Shown in pieces: positions 1 to 6,264 of a DNA stretch of 39,520 nt. Origin of the DNA: Planctomycetota bacterium (lineage in GTDB: Bacteria > Planctomycetota > Phycisphaerae > WQYP01); the NCBI GenBank assembly GCA_021808105.1, contig JAKBCC010000020.1, forward strand, positions 3,106 to 42,625. The letters run 5' to 3'. The position numbers were made by a program, and so were the translations under genes. Position 1 is the first letter of the stretch, and the number at the start of each line of letters is the position of its first letter. The notes beneath the pieces are model-generated. The model was not told where the DNA came from and ran no database searches. It saw only the letters and a list, made by a program, of their open reading frames with translations.

Positions 1-2
1 AC

Positions 3-194
3 GGTGGTTGATCCCGTGCCGCTAACCGACCACCGGGTTATCACCACGGTGCTCCGCGACGCCACGCTCCGCGACGCGATAATGCAATGCGATGCAACGC
101 GCCCGCTGAGCACCGGATGGTAATCCGGTGGCTGATCCAGTGCCGCCAACCAACCACCGGGTTATCACCACGGTGCTCCATGACGCCATGCTCC
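3..194. repeat. Imperfect 68-bp direct repeat, two copies
   Basis: Copies at 3-70 and 127-194 lie 124 bp apart and differ at about 7 of 68 positions. Both contain the core CACCGGGTTATCACCACGGT. Between them is a perfect 8-bp hairpin, CACCGGAT / ATCCGGTG with loop GGTA (111-130), and the short tandem string CTCCGCGACGC. The block lies just beyond the 3' end of leuC. No reading frame of credible quality was seen in it. It may be a decayed dispersed repeat; more copies may lie left of the window. Confidence 0.75.
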
Positions 195-218
195 CCCGAC
201 GATTACTTGGGCAGGCTT

Positions 219-1625
219 CTACCGCACGCCCGCCATCCCGGTTTGAATGGGCTTTACGACGTATTCCCGCGGATCAGTTATGTAACCGGTTAATGCACTG
301 GCCGCCACGGTCAACGGGCTGGCCAGATAAACCGCGGCCTGCATGGACCCCATGCGGCCGGGAAAATTCCGATTGGTCGTACTGATACATACTTCCGTGC
401 CGCCGAGGCGACCGAAGGTGTCCGGCGGGCCGCCCAGACAGGCGCTGCAGCCGCTGGGGCCGACTTTGCAGCCGGCGTCCAGGAGAATGTCTTCGACGCT
501 TTTTTCATTGGGGCCTTTTTCAGCACCCACCAGATTCAGGCGTTTCATATCGGAATGAACTTCCGTGGAACCAGGAACCACATACGTGGGCACCTTCACC
601 TGTCCGCCCTTAAGAATACTGGCCGCAAAAATCATATCTGTAATTTTGCCACCCGTGCAACTGCCGATATAGGCCTGATCCACTTTCACATCCCGGCAAT
701 TGCGCGCAGTGTCCCGGTTGTCCGGGGAATGCGGCTTAGCCACCATGGGTTCAATCGTTGCCAGATCCCATTGTTTTTCGTAGCAATACTGGGCGTCGGC
801 ATCATCGGTGAACACGTCCCAGGTTTTTACCCGGCTGCGGTGGCGTACATATTCCAGTGTTTTTTCATCCACATCGCATACGCCATTTTTACCGCCCGCT
901 TCAATGGCCATATTGGTCAAGGTCATGCGGTCTTCCAGCGTTAAGCTGCTAATGCCATCCCCGGCAAAATACATGGTTTTGTACGTCGCGCCGGCAACGC
1001 CGATATCACCGATCACCAGAAGAATTAAATCTTTGGCGGTGAGATACGGCGGAATTTCTCCATGGAATTTGAATTTCATGGTCGGCGGTACTTTCAGCCA
1101 CGTTTTTCCGGTGCCCAGCGTAAACGCGGCGTCGGTATTTCCCACGCCGGTGGCAAACTGCCCAAACGCCCCGGCGGTACACGTGTGGCTGTCCGTGCCC
1201 AGCAGAATTTCGCCAGGGCGCACATGTCCCTCTTCCGGCAAGGCTTTGTGGCATACGCCTTTGTAGGTGGTCTTGTTGGGATCCAGATACGGATTGGGCA
1301 TGCCCAGTTCATTTTTTACGAATTCCGGGTCATAGTAAAATGGCAGGCCCTGTTCGCGCACAAAATCGCGCAGAATCTGCACATTGCGGTGGCACTTCTG
1401 ATCCGCTGTAAATATGTAATGGTCGGGAATAATCACCACACGCTGCGGGTCCCAGACTTTGGCGTTGCGGCCGAATTTTTCGTGAAATATTCCAATCGTG
1501 CCCGGTCCGCAAACGTCATGCGTCATAAGGATATCCACATCCACCCAAATATTATCCCCGGGTTGAACATGCTTACGACCTGCATGTTTGGCCATGATCT
1601 TTTCTGTAATTGTCATTCCAGCCAT
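219..1625 (-). CDS. leuC: 3-isopropylmalate dehydratase large subunit (LeuC/homoaconitase family)
   Basis: Isomerises 2- to 3-isopropylmalate in leucine synthesis, as a [4Fe-4S] enzyme in the cytoplasm with the small subunit LeuD. Seen: the aconitase-fold N-terminus (MTITEKIMAKHAG), the DSHTCTAGAFGQFATGVG block, and the cluster ligands in IGSCTGGK and the CxxC of GCSACLGG. The length of about 468 residues is normal for this family. The open frame begins at 1640, but a GGAG lies a proper distance before the ATG at 1625 and there is none before 1640, so I prefer 1625; 1616 is also possible. No leuD is visible in the 218 bp beyond it, so leuD lies outside the window or elsewhere. It follows tsaE after 97 bp (82 bp from the 1640 start) and has its own candidate promoter there. 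The homoaconitase or methanogen-type subfamily cannot be excluded. Confidence 0.93.
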   Translation of the reverse strand: MAGMTITEKIMAKHAGRKHVQPGDNIWVDVDILMTHDVCGPGTIGIFHEKFGRNAKVWDPQRVVIIPDHYIFTADQKCHRNVQILRDFVREQGLPFYYDPEFVKNELGMPNPYLDPNKTTYKGVCHKALPEEGHVRPGEILLGTDSHTCTAGAFGQFATGVGNTDAAFTLGTGKTWLKVPPTMKFKFHGEIPPYLTAKDLILLVIGDIGVAGATYKTMYFAGDGISSLTLEDRMTLTNMAIEAGGKNGVCDVDEKTLEYVRHRSRVKTWDVFTDDADAQYCYEKQWDLATIEPMVAKPHSPDNRDTARNCRDVKVDQAYIGSCTGGKITDMIFAASILKGGQVKVPTYVVPGSTEVHSDMKRLNLVGAEKGPNEKSVEDILLDAGCKVGPSGCSACLGGPPDTFGRLGGTEVCISTTNRNFPGRMGSMQAAVYLASPLTVAASALTGYITDPREYVVKPIQTGMAGVR

Positions 1626-1680
1626 CGCCTGGATCTCCATTAGAACGCCATTATCCCGCGGGCACCCGCGCGCAACATAT

Positions 1681-1709
1681 ATTATAGTGGACTTACTGAT
1701 TAAAGAAAA
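1681..1709 (-). promoter_or_regulatory. Candidate sigma70-type promoter for leuC
   Basis: On the minus strand a perfect TATAAT (1686-1681) is preceded, 17 bp upstream, by TTTTCT (1709-1704), which matches the -35 consensus at 3 of 6 positions. It sits in the gap between tsaE and leuC, so leuC can be transcribed apart from thiL-tsaE. The prediction rests on sequence alone. Confidence 0.45.
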
Positions 1710-1722
1710 TTCACGCGAACGC

Positions 1723-2229
1723 TCACGCGGAATTCTCCATTACCGCTGCCGCCAGTGCCGCGGATTGTGGACCATACGCGATTAACCGCCAGCGGCGCGT
1801 CGTGTCGTCAAGAGCATTACCTAGTACCAGCAAGTGATCCTTCGGTAGCAGATCGCTGACACGCGATGCCCATTCGATGGCTACAATCCCTTCCTGTTCC
1901 AGAAGTTCCGAAAAGCCCACCGCGGCGAAGGCGTCAGAATTCTTAACCCGGTAGGCGTCCAGATGATAGACGGTTTTGCTTTGTGGATTCCCCGGCACGG
2001 CTTCATATATATTCAAAAGCACATACGACGGGCTGTTGACCAATCCAATATCCGCAACCGCCGCCCCCAGGCTTATGCCCCGCACCAGTTGGGTTTTCCC
2101 GATTCCCAGCATTCCTTCCAAGGCAATACATTGCCCGGCTTGGGCAAATTTTCCAATCCGCTCGCCAAGGGCCACAGTTTCATCGGTTGATCGTGTGACA
2201 ATCTCCATGCCTTCTTGACTAGCCGTCAT
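1723..2229 (-). CDS. tsaE: tRNA threonylcarbamoyladenosine (t6A) biosynthesis ATPase TsaE
   Basis: P-loop ATPase that works with TsaB and TsaD in making t6A37 on ANN-decoding tRNAs. Seen: Walker A GMLGIGKTQLVRG (the family usually reads GDLGAGKTTL, so Asp to Met and Thr to Gln are variants), the conserved VYHLDAYR block and the IEWASR block near the end. The length of about 168 residues is typical. The start chosen is the ATG at 2229: its ATGA overlaps the stop of thiL, the hallmark of translational coupling, whereas the longer frame to 2268 has no supporting signal. thiL next to tsaE is a plausible housekeeping pairing. The family assignment is firm; function is inferred from homology. Confidence 0.9.
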   Translation of the reverse strand: MTASQEGMEIVTRSTDETVALGERIGKFAQAGQCIALEGMLGIGKTQLVRGISLGAAVADIGLVNSPSYVLLNIYEAVPGNPQSKTVYHLDAYRVKNSDAFAAVGFSELLEQEGIVAIEWASRVSDLLPKDHLLVLGNALDDTTRRWRLIAYGPQSAALAAAVMENSA

Positions 2230-3161
2230 GTTCCACCACCGGTATATTCCCAACCGCCTTTCGGCCACGCCTGCACCTGCCCGTGGTCATCCATCAGAAC
2301 GTATTCGCCCTGGGCCGCCGTTACCCGGCCAATAATGGTAACTGGAATTTCCGGATCAACATTTTCCAAGTGTCGGGCGTCATCGGGGCTAATGGCAAAC
2401 AAAAGTTCATAATCTTCACCATCACACAACGCGTGATGCAGGGCGGGTTTGCCGTCGCGCTGCTGCAGCCGCAGTGCGTCGGGATGAATGGGTACCCATG
2501 TCGTGTTAATGCACGCACCAGTACCCGATGCCGTCATCATGCGGGGCAGATCCATCGCCAGGCCATCAGATAAATCCATCATGGCGTGGATATTCATAAC
2601 CGCGGCCAACCGTTGGGCCAGGTCAATGCGTGGAACAAAATTCAGATGCCGCCCCAGAATGCTTCCGCCAAGCCTTCCCGTAACGCATAGTGCATCACCA
2701 GCCTTCGCACCCGATCGACGAACCGGCGAGCGGGCTGTGACACCCAGAGCCGCCACCGTCACCGCCAGGCGCTGATCCCATATCGCGGTATCGCCGCCGA
2801 CAATCGGGCAATTAAACGCCGCCGCCGCAGCTTGGCAGCCATCAAATAGTTCCTGCATCATCGCGGTATCCGCCGTTTGCGGCAGCGCCACAGAAATAAG
2901 TATCGCGGTAGGCACACACGCCATGGCCGCACAATCCGACAGGCACCGATTAACCGCCTTTTTTCCGGCAGCGGCGGGGCGGTGGCAGCGCAAATCAAAA
3001 TGCACCTGATCCAACGCCTGATCAATTTTCAGTAAAGCCAAGTTTGAAAATTCCCCACCCGGCAGAGTAACCGCCGCCATGTCATCGCCCACACCAATAT
3101 GAACCCATGGATATGATTTGGCGTTGCGGCCGATCCAGTCAAGTACATCATTTTCCTTCAT
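2226..3161 (-). CDS. thiL: Thiamine-monophosphate kinase
   Basis: Phosphorylates thiamine monophosphate to the diphosphate cofactor with ATP. Seen from the N-terminus: HIGVGDDMAAV (Mg/ATP-binding GDD), NRCLSDCAAM, GGDTAIWDQRLAVTV, DLSDGLAMDLPRM and the late GEDYELLFA signature of the PurM/ThiL fold. The length of 311 residues fits the family. The open frame extends to 3290, but the extra N-terminus is read from low-complexity repeats and the homologous part begins at MKENDVLDW, so the ATG at 3161 is chosen. A perfect TATAAT ends 7 bp before this ATG, which would place the transcript start at or next to the start codon. Its 3' end overlaps tsaE by ATGA. Confidence 0.93.
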   Translation of the reverse strand: MKENDVLDWIGRNAKSYPWVHIGVGDDMAAVTLPGGEFSNLALLKIDQALDQVHFDLRCHRPAAAGKKAVNRCLSDCAAMACVPTAILISVALPQTADTAMMQELFDGCQAAAAAFNCPIVGGDTAIWDQRLAVTVAALGVTARSPVRRSGAKAGDALCVTGRLGGSILGRHLNFVPRIDLAQRLAAVMNIHAMMDLSDGLAMDLPRMMTASGTGACINTTWVPIHPDALRLQQRDGKPALHHALCDGEDYELLFAISPDDARHLENVDPEIPVTIIGRVTAAQGEYVLMDDHGQVQAWPKGGWEYTGGGT

Positions 3162-3168
3162 GGGCAGG

Positions 3169-3174
3169 ATTATA
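3169..3174 (-). promoter_or_regulatory. -10 element directly before thiL
   Basis: TATAAT on the minus strand, separated from the thiL ATG by only CCTGCCC. With normal spacing the transcript would begin within about a base of the start codon, giving a leaderless mRNA. No good -35 is seen: the sequence 17 bp upstream reads GTACTG and lies inside the short direct repeats. No Shine-Dalgarno sequence precedes the ATG. Confidence 0.35.
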
Positions 3175-3188
3175 ACGCCGGTGCCGCT

Positions 3189-3298
3189 TAACAGTACATG
3201 AGTAACAGTACATGCAGTAGATGCAGTATTGGGCAGTAATTGCAGTAGTTGGAATTTGGAACTTGGAATCCAGCATCTGGCATCTGGCATGTAGCATT
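3189..3298. repeat. Short direct and simple repeats upstream of thiL
   Basis: TAACAGTACATG occurs at 3189-3200 and again at 3203-3214 (14-bp period). It is followed by several CAGTA units, then repeated TTGGAA units, and then CATCTGG twice. The stretch is clearly lower in complexity than the flanking genes. It looks like an expanding microsatellite-like spacer rather than coding DNA. Confidence 0.7.
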
Positions 3299-3319
3299 TT
3301 CCGAAGCGCCGCGGACTGC

Positions 3320-3532
3320 GTTACCGGCTTCCCACCGCCGATCAATGGCGTGGATCCCATTGATGAAACCGTCTCAATGGTGCAACGGTTCTCTCGGATA
3401 GCCCATACAGGGGGCCGGGAGACCGCATGCAGTATCGAGGACTTAGAAGTTGGGGGAGGTGGGCGAGCCGGTGGGTTTATCCCACCGGGAATGTTAGCTG
3501 GCACATTAAATGTGCCGCTGGCCAAGGGTAAC
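3320..3532. other. Candidate structured RNA or multi-hairpin element
   Basis: Four inverted repeats follow one another inside an outer closing pair. The outer pair is GTTACC (3320-3325) with GGTAAC (3527-3532). Inside are ATCAATGG (3341-3348) / CCATTGAT (3357-3364); an 11-bp helix with one bulge, 3386-3397 / 3415-3425; CCGGTGGG (3468-3475) / CCCACCGG (3481-3488) with loop TTTAT; and GGCACAT (3500-3506) / ATGTGCC (3510-3516) with loop TAA. A second TCAATGG at 3374-3380 could pair instead with CCATTGA, giving an alternative fold. The strand is unknown. It matches no RNA family I recognise (not RNase P, tmRNA, SRP or 6S by their landmarks). A dispersed DNA element is the main alternative. Confidence 0.45.
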
Positions 3533-3553
3533 CTGATATAGGATTACGGCAAC

Positions 3554-3582
3554 GGGTTTTACATGACATGGGTTTTACATGA
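3554..3582. repeat. 13-bp tandem direct repeat
   Basis: GGGTTTTACATGA occurs at 3554-3566 and 3570-3582, a 16-bp period with a 3-bp spacer. It lies between the multi-hairpin element and the promoter at 3609. The spacing, about 1.5 helical turns, would suit a repeated protein-binding site, but no known operator is recognised. Confidence 0.55.
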
Positions 3583-3608
3583 TCGGAGCCTGATGCCTTG
3601 GCACTTAT

Positions 3609-3637
3609 TTGCCGCCCATGTACGCCAGGTGTATAAT
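3609..3637 (+). promoter_or_regulatory. Candidate sigma70-type promoter
   Basis: TTGCCG (3609-3614), a 17-bp spacer and a perfect TATAAT (3632-3637). It is the best-matching promoter in the window. Transcription would start near 3644 and leave a leader of roughly 245 nt before the PP-loop ATPase gene at 3890. The leader contains a 7-bp inverted repeat, GTCCGCG / CGCGGAC, near 3650-3690. Confidence 0.5.
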
Positions 3638-3889
3638 CCCCGCCGGTCCGCGTAAAAGGGGACGCACGCTTTGTTGCCGCGGACGAAGTGCTTTCGGAAT
3701 CCACGCTTCCCGGGCAGCGCCGTCGCAGAGCCTTTGTTACTTCCACCGCCTCTGTGGTGAATTTCACTGGTCAAAGACCAAGAACCACCGATCAGGAATT
3801 CGGAGCCTCCGATGATTTGTTCATTGCTTATTGGTCGTTGATCGCCGTGTCCTGGCTACGTCCCCGTTTTTTTTTACGGAGTTGATTTA

Positions 3890-4615
3890 ATGAAAATACC
3901 GGTTGTTTTATCCTGGAGCGGGGGAAAAGATTGTGCCATGGCGCTTTATGAACTTTGTTGCCATGCGGACTATGAAGTGGTGGCGTTGCTGACAACGGTC
4001 TCCGAGGAATTCAAACGCATCAGTCACCATGGTGTGCGCGAGGAATTGCTGGAGCTGCAGGCCGAGGCGATCGGCATTCCCTTGGATAAAATCTATTTGC
4101 CATCCAGTAATTCTCATCCCTGCACCAACGCGGTTTATGAGCAGATCATGGGTGAAGCCATGGGCCGCTATAAACGCCAGGGCGTTGAAACCGTGGGCTT
4201 TGGTGATTTATTTCTGGAAGATTTGCGGGCCTGGCGGGAGAAAAATCTGGCCACCATCGGCATGAAGGCGGTATTTCCGCTTTGGAAACGTCCAACTTCC
4301 GAACTGGCGCGGGAAATCATTGCGCTGGGTTTCAAAGGTTATCTCTCTTGTGTTGAAGGCAAAGTTGGGCCGGGGTTTGCGGGGCGCAGCTTTGATAATC
4401 AATTACTCTCTGATTTGCCTGCCGCAATTGATCCCTGCGGGGAAAATGGGGAGTTTCATACATTTGTTTATGCCGGCCCGATTTTTGCGCAGCCCTTGGA
4501 TATCGAAGTGGGGCAAATAGTGATACGCGACGGTCGATATTACGCCGATTTGTTGCCGAGCCATGCCTCAGATACGAGCGTTTTGACAGAGGCCGCAATT
4601 CCGCCAGTCCGGTAG
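3890..4615 (+). CDS. Dph6-like PP-loop ATP-binding protein (diphthine-ammonia ligase family)
   Basis: The N-terminal PP-loop SGGKD (residues 10-14) binds ATP for adenylating a substrate, and the C-terminal block GENGEFHT is typical of the family (COG2102). The length of 241 residues is the normal single-domain size. In eukaryotes and archaea relatives amidate diphthine on elongation factor 2. Bacteria lack diphthamide, so the substrate here is unknown; a role in another amidation or ligation is inference. A candidate promoter with a long leader lies upstream. It ends 2 bp before the end of the convergent membrane-protein gene, with no terminator visible between them. The ATG follows ACGGAG at a suitable distance. 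Confidence 0.85.
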   Translation: MKIPVVLSWSGGKDCAMALYELCCHADYEVVALLTTVSEEFKRISHHGVREELLELQAEAIGIPLDKIYLPSSNSHPCTNAVYEQIMGEAMGRYKRQGVETVGFGDLFLEDLRAWREKNLATIGMKAVFPLWKRPTSELAREIIALGFKGYLSCVEGKVGPGFAGRSFDNQLLSDLPAAIDPCGENGEFHTFVYAGPIFAQPLDIEVGQIVIRDGRYYADLLPSHASDTSVLTEAAIPPVR

Positions 4616-4617
4616 GT

Positions 4618-5280
4618 TTACTTCCTCGTATTCGGCGCAAGCTGCCGCAGATACTGCGCCAATGAACCGGGTTTTTCAGATCCCATGGCACAATACCAAC
4701 ATTTGCCGACCCGTCGCATGAGCATGTTGAGATGGCCTGAAACAACCAGCGAATAGGACCTGCCCGCGATGGTGACTGCTTGCCCCTGCGGACAATTTAC
4801 CGTGCCGGTGCTCCCCGCCACCATCACCACGCGGGCATTTGATGGCGATTTCACGGCAATACAGGTCAGGCGATATTTTCCCACCGTCTGCCGGCAACAC
4901 GATGCCATCTGGCCGGACTTTAACATGCAGACCATCCCCGGTGCCATCGGGACGGCAGTAGTGGCTTGGGTCAGCGTGACGCCGGGCTGCGTGGCAAGGT
5001 TCTGGTACACGCCCGCGAGTTCCGCAGCCGACAGTCGCGGCGTTCCGGTAAATAACAACGCTACGGTAATAATAAGGGCTGCGCAAGCCGCCGCCCCGGC
5101 ACCGGCCAGCCAGCCGAATGCCGGCAACGGGCGGTGTTTGCGAGGCATGGGAATCTGATCGCGCAATAACTGATCCAGCCGAGTGGTATCTACAGGGATC
5201 GTATTCAAACGTGCCACGCGCGTGGAGATCGCCTGCTGTAACGCGTCGGATTCACCGTGTTGGGTCGTATCGTTATCCAT
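4618..5280 (-). CDS. Membrane-anchored probable anti-sigma factor, cysteine-containing
   Basis: Unrecognised at family level; assigned by context. It lies directly downstream of an ECF sigma gene on the same strand, with a 74-bp gap. Seen: a cytoplasmic N-terminus of about 55 residues, one transmembrane segment (AGAAACAALIITVALLF), then an extracytoplasmic domain with Cys in MVCML, SCC, LTC, NCPQG and a CWYC pair. The outer part could sense metal or redox state through these cysteines (inference). The usual zinc-type HxxxCxxC of many anti-sigma factors is absent from the N-terminal part. The start chosen is the ATG at 5280, 9 bp after an AGGAG; the TTG at 5289 abuts that site and is less likely. 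Confidence 0.6.
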   Translation of the reverse strand: MDNDTTQHGESDALQQAISTRVARLNTIPVDTTRLDQLLRDQIPMPRKHRPLPAFGWLAGAGAAACAALIITVALLFTGTPRLSAAELAGVYQNLATQPGVTLTQATTAVPMAPGMVCMLKSGQMASCCRQTVGKYRLTCIAVKSPSNARVVMVAGSTGTVNCPQGQAVTIAGRSYSLVVSGHLNMLMRRVGKCWYCAMGSEKPGSLAQYLRQLAPNTRK

Positions 5281-5354
5281 AATCGGCAACTCCTGTCCTC
5301 TTTTTTTCCTGTCCGCACGTTGTCTCTCGGACTTTAGGGTACATCGCCTTTCTA

Positions 5355-5966
5355 TTACTCAACGCCTCTGGCCGCGGAAAAGTTCCCGCTGATCAGAAAA
5401 TCCCGCACCATACGTCTGCCCCTGAACAGCCGGGATCGAACCGTACCGACCGGCACGCCCATGGCGGCAGCCGCCTCCTCATAACTCAAGGACGAAACAT
5501 CAACCAGCAAAATAGCCCAGCGATAATCCTCCCCCATCGCGCGCAGCGCATCAATAATTCGCTGATCGGAAAATGAATTCAGAATCGCGTCCACATCGCG
5601 CCGCTGGTCTTCCTCGGGTTGCTCCACGCGTTCTGGTTCCGGCGGCTCCTGGGGAAGGGTTTCCAAGGCCACATGATTTTGTTCGTGACGGGTGCGTCGG
5701 AAGGAATCCGTCCAACAGTTTCGCAGAATCGTCAGAAGCCACGCTTTGGTGTTGTGATTCTGAGTTTGAAAGCGGTCCAGTGCCCGCCAGGCTTTCAGCA
5801 GCGTCTCCTGCGTCAGATCTTCTGCGTCGGTGGTGCGGTGGGTAAGAAACATGGCAAATCTGAGGATATTGGCCCGCTCCGGCCATACCAGTTGATAGAA
5901 CTTTTCCGCCAGTTCATTTTCCGTCAGTTTTGGTGCCGGAGCGTCCTGGTCTGTATCCGAATTCAA
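5355..5966 (-). CDS. ECF-type RNA polymerase sigma factor
   Basis: A two-domain extracytoplasmic-function sigma factor. Region 2 is seen as ILRFAMFLTHRTTDAEDLTQ followed by TLLKAW, and region 4 as a helix-turn-helix in YEEAAAAMGVPVGTVRSRLF. No sigma 1.1 or region 3 is present. The frame is open to a TTG at 6026, but a consensus-like AGGAG lies 6 bp before another TTG at 5966 (followed by Asn-Ser-Asp), and the family core begins after it, so I prefer 5966. It is followed by the membrane protein expected of an anti-sigma factor and faces away from the RND efflux operon, which it may control. The exact ECF group is not determined. Confidence 0.9.
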   Translation of the reverse strand: MNSDTDQDAPAPKLTENELAEKFYQLVWPERANILRFAMFLTHRTTDAEDLTQETLLKAWRALDRFQTQNHNTKAWLLTILRNCWTDSFRRTRHEQNHVALETLPQEPPEPERVEQPEEDQRRDVDAILNSFSDQRIIDALRAMGEDYRWAILLVDVSSLSYEEAAAAMGVPVGTVRSRLFRGRRMVRDFLISGNFSAARGVE

Positions 5967-6083
5967 TGCTGCTCCTGTCGATGATGTGGCTGCGTCGGTG
6001 GCAATCCATACAATATGTAGCGGCAATTTGTTCCAAACCCCTCGAATCTGCCGACAGCAGCGCGCTTACGCAGCTTGCAATTC

Positions 6084-6092
6084 ATTATACCA
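6084..6092 (-). promoter_or_regulatory. Extended -10 promoter element for the sigma-factor gene
   Basis: The minus strand reads TGGTATAAT: a perfect -10 with the TGn extension, which can work without a good -35. None is seen here; the position 17 bp upstream reads AGTTCC. Transcription would start near 6077 and proceed into the ECF sigma gene. It lies back to back with the GGAACTT element on the other strand. Confidence 0.4.
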
Positions 6093-6106
6093 GCATCTTC
6101 ATTCTG

Positions 6107-6135
6107 GGAACTTTTTAGCCAACCGTTCGCGTTGA
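6107..6135 (+). promoter_or_regulatory. Candidate ECF-sigma promoter for the RND efflux operon
   Basis: GGAACTT (6107-6113) matches the RpoE-type -35. After 16 bp comes CGTTGA (6130-6135), acceptable as a loose ECF -10. It points at the adaptor gene that starts at 6265, and its likely driver is the sigma factor encoded divergently alongside. The -35 is strong and the -10 weak, so the call is tentative. Confidence 0.35.
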
Positions 6136-6264
6136 ATGTGCAGCGACGACGTTTGTCGGCCATTGGTCTTGTGTTCGCACCGCCGGCAGGTGAGTCCTCT
6201 ATTACGTTGTCTGTCAACGGAAGAACCGTTGAGGCAGGCTTAAGTGTTATCAGGATAAAATTTT

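Noticed and set aside
1062-1643. 193-codon plus-strand frame
   Set aside because: Antisense to leuC, whose iron-sulfur motifs are intact.
3189-3298. Possible CRISPR-like repeats
   Set aside because: The units are 5-14 bp, irregular and have no spacers of constant length; no cas gene is present.
3148-3525. 125-codon minus-strand frame through the hairpin region
   Set aside because: It overlaps the thiL start region, is Pro-rich at the inverted repeats and continues into simple repeats; the hairpins explain its composition better than coding does. A decayed repeat-borne frame is not excluded.
3700-3830. Possible known dispersed repeat in the leader of the Dph6-like gene
   Set aside because: The phrase CCTCTGTGGTGAA looks familiar from intergenic DNA, but no second copy exists in the window, so I could not support a repeat call.
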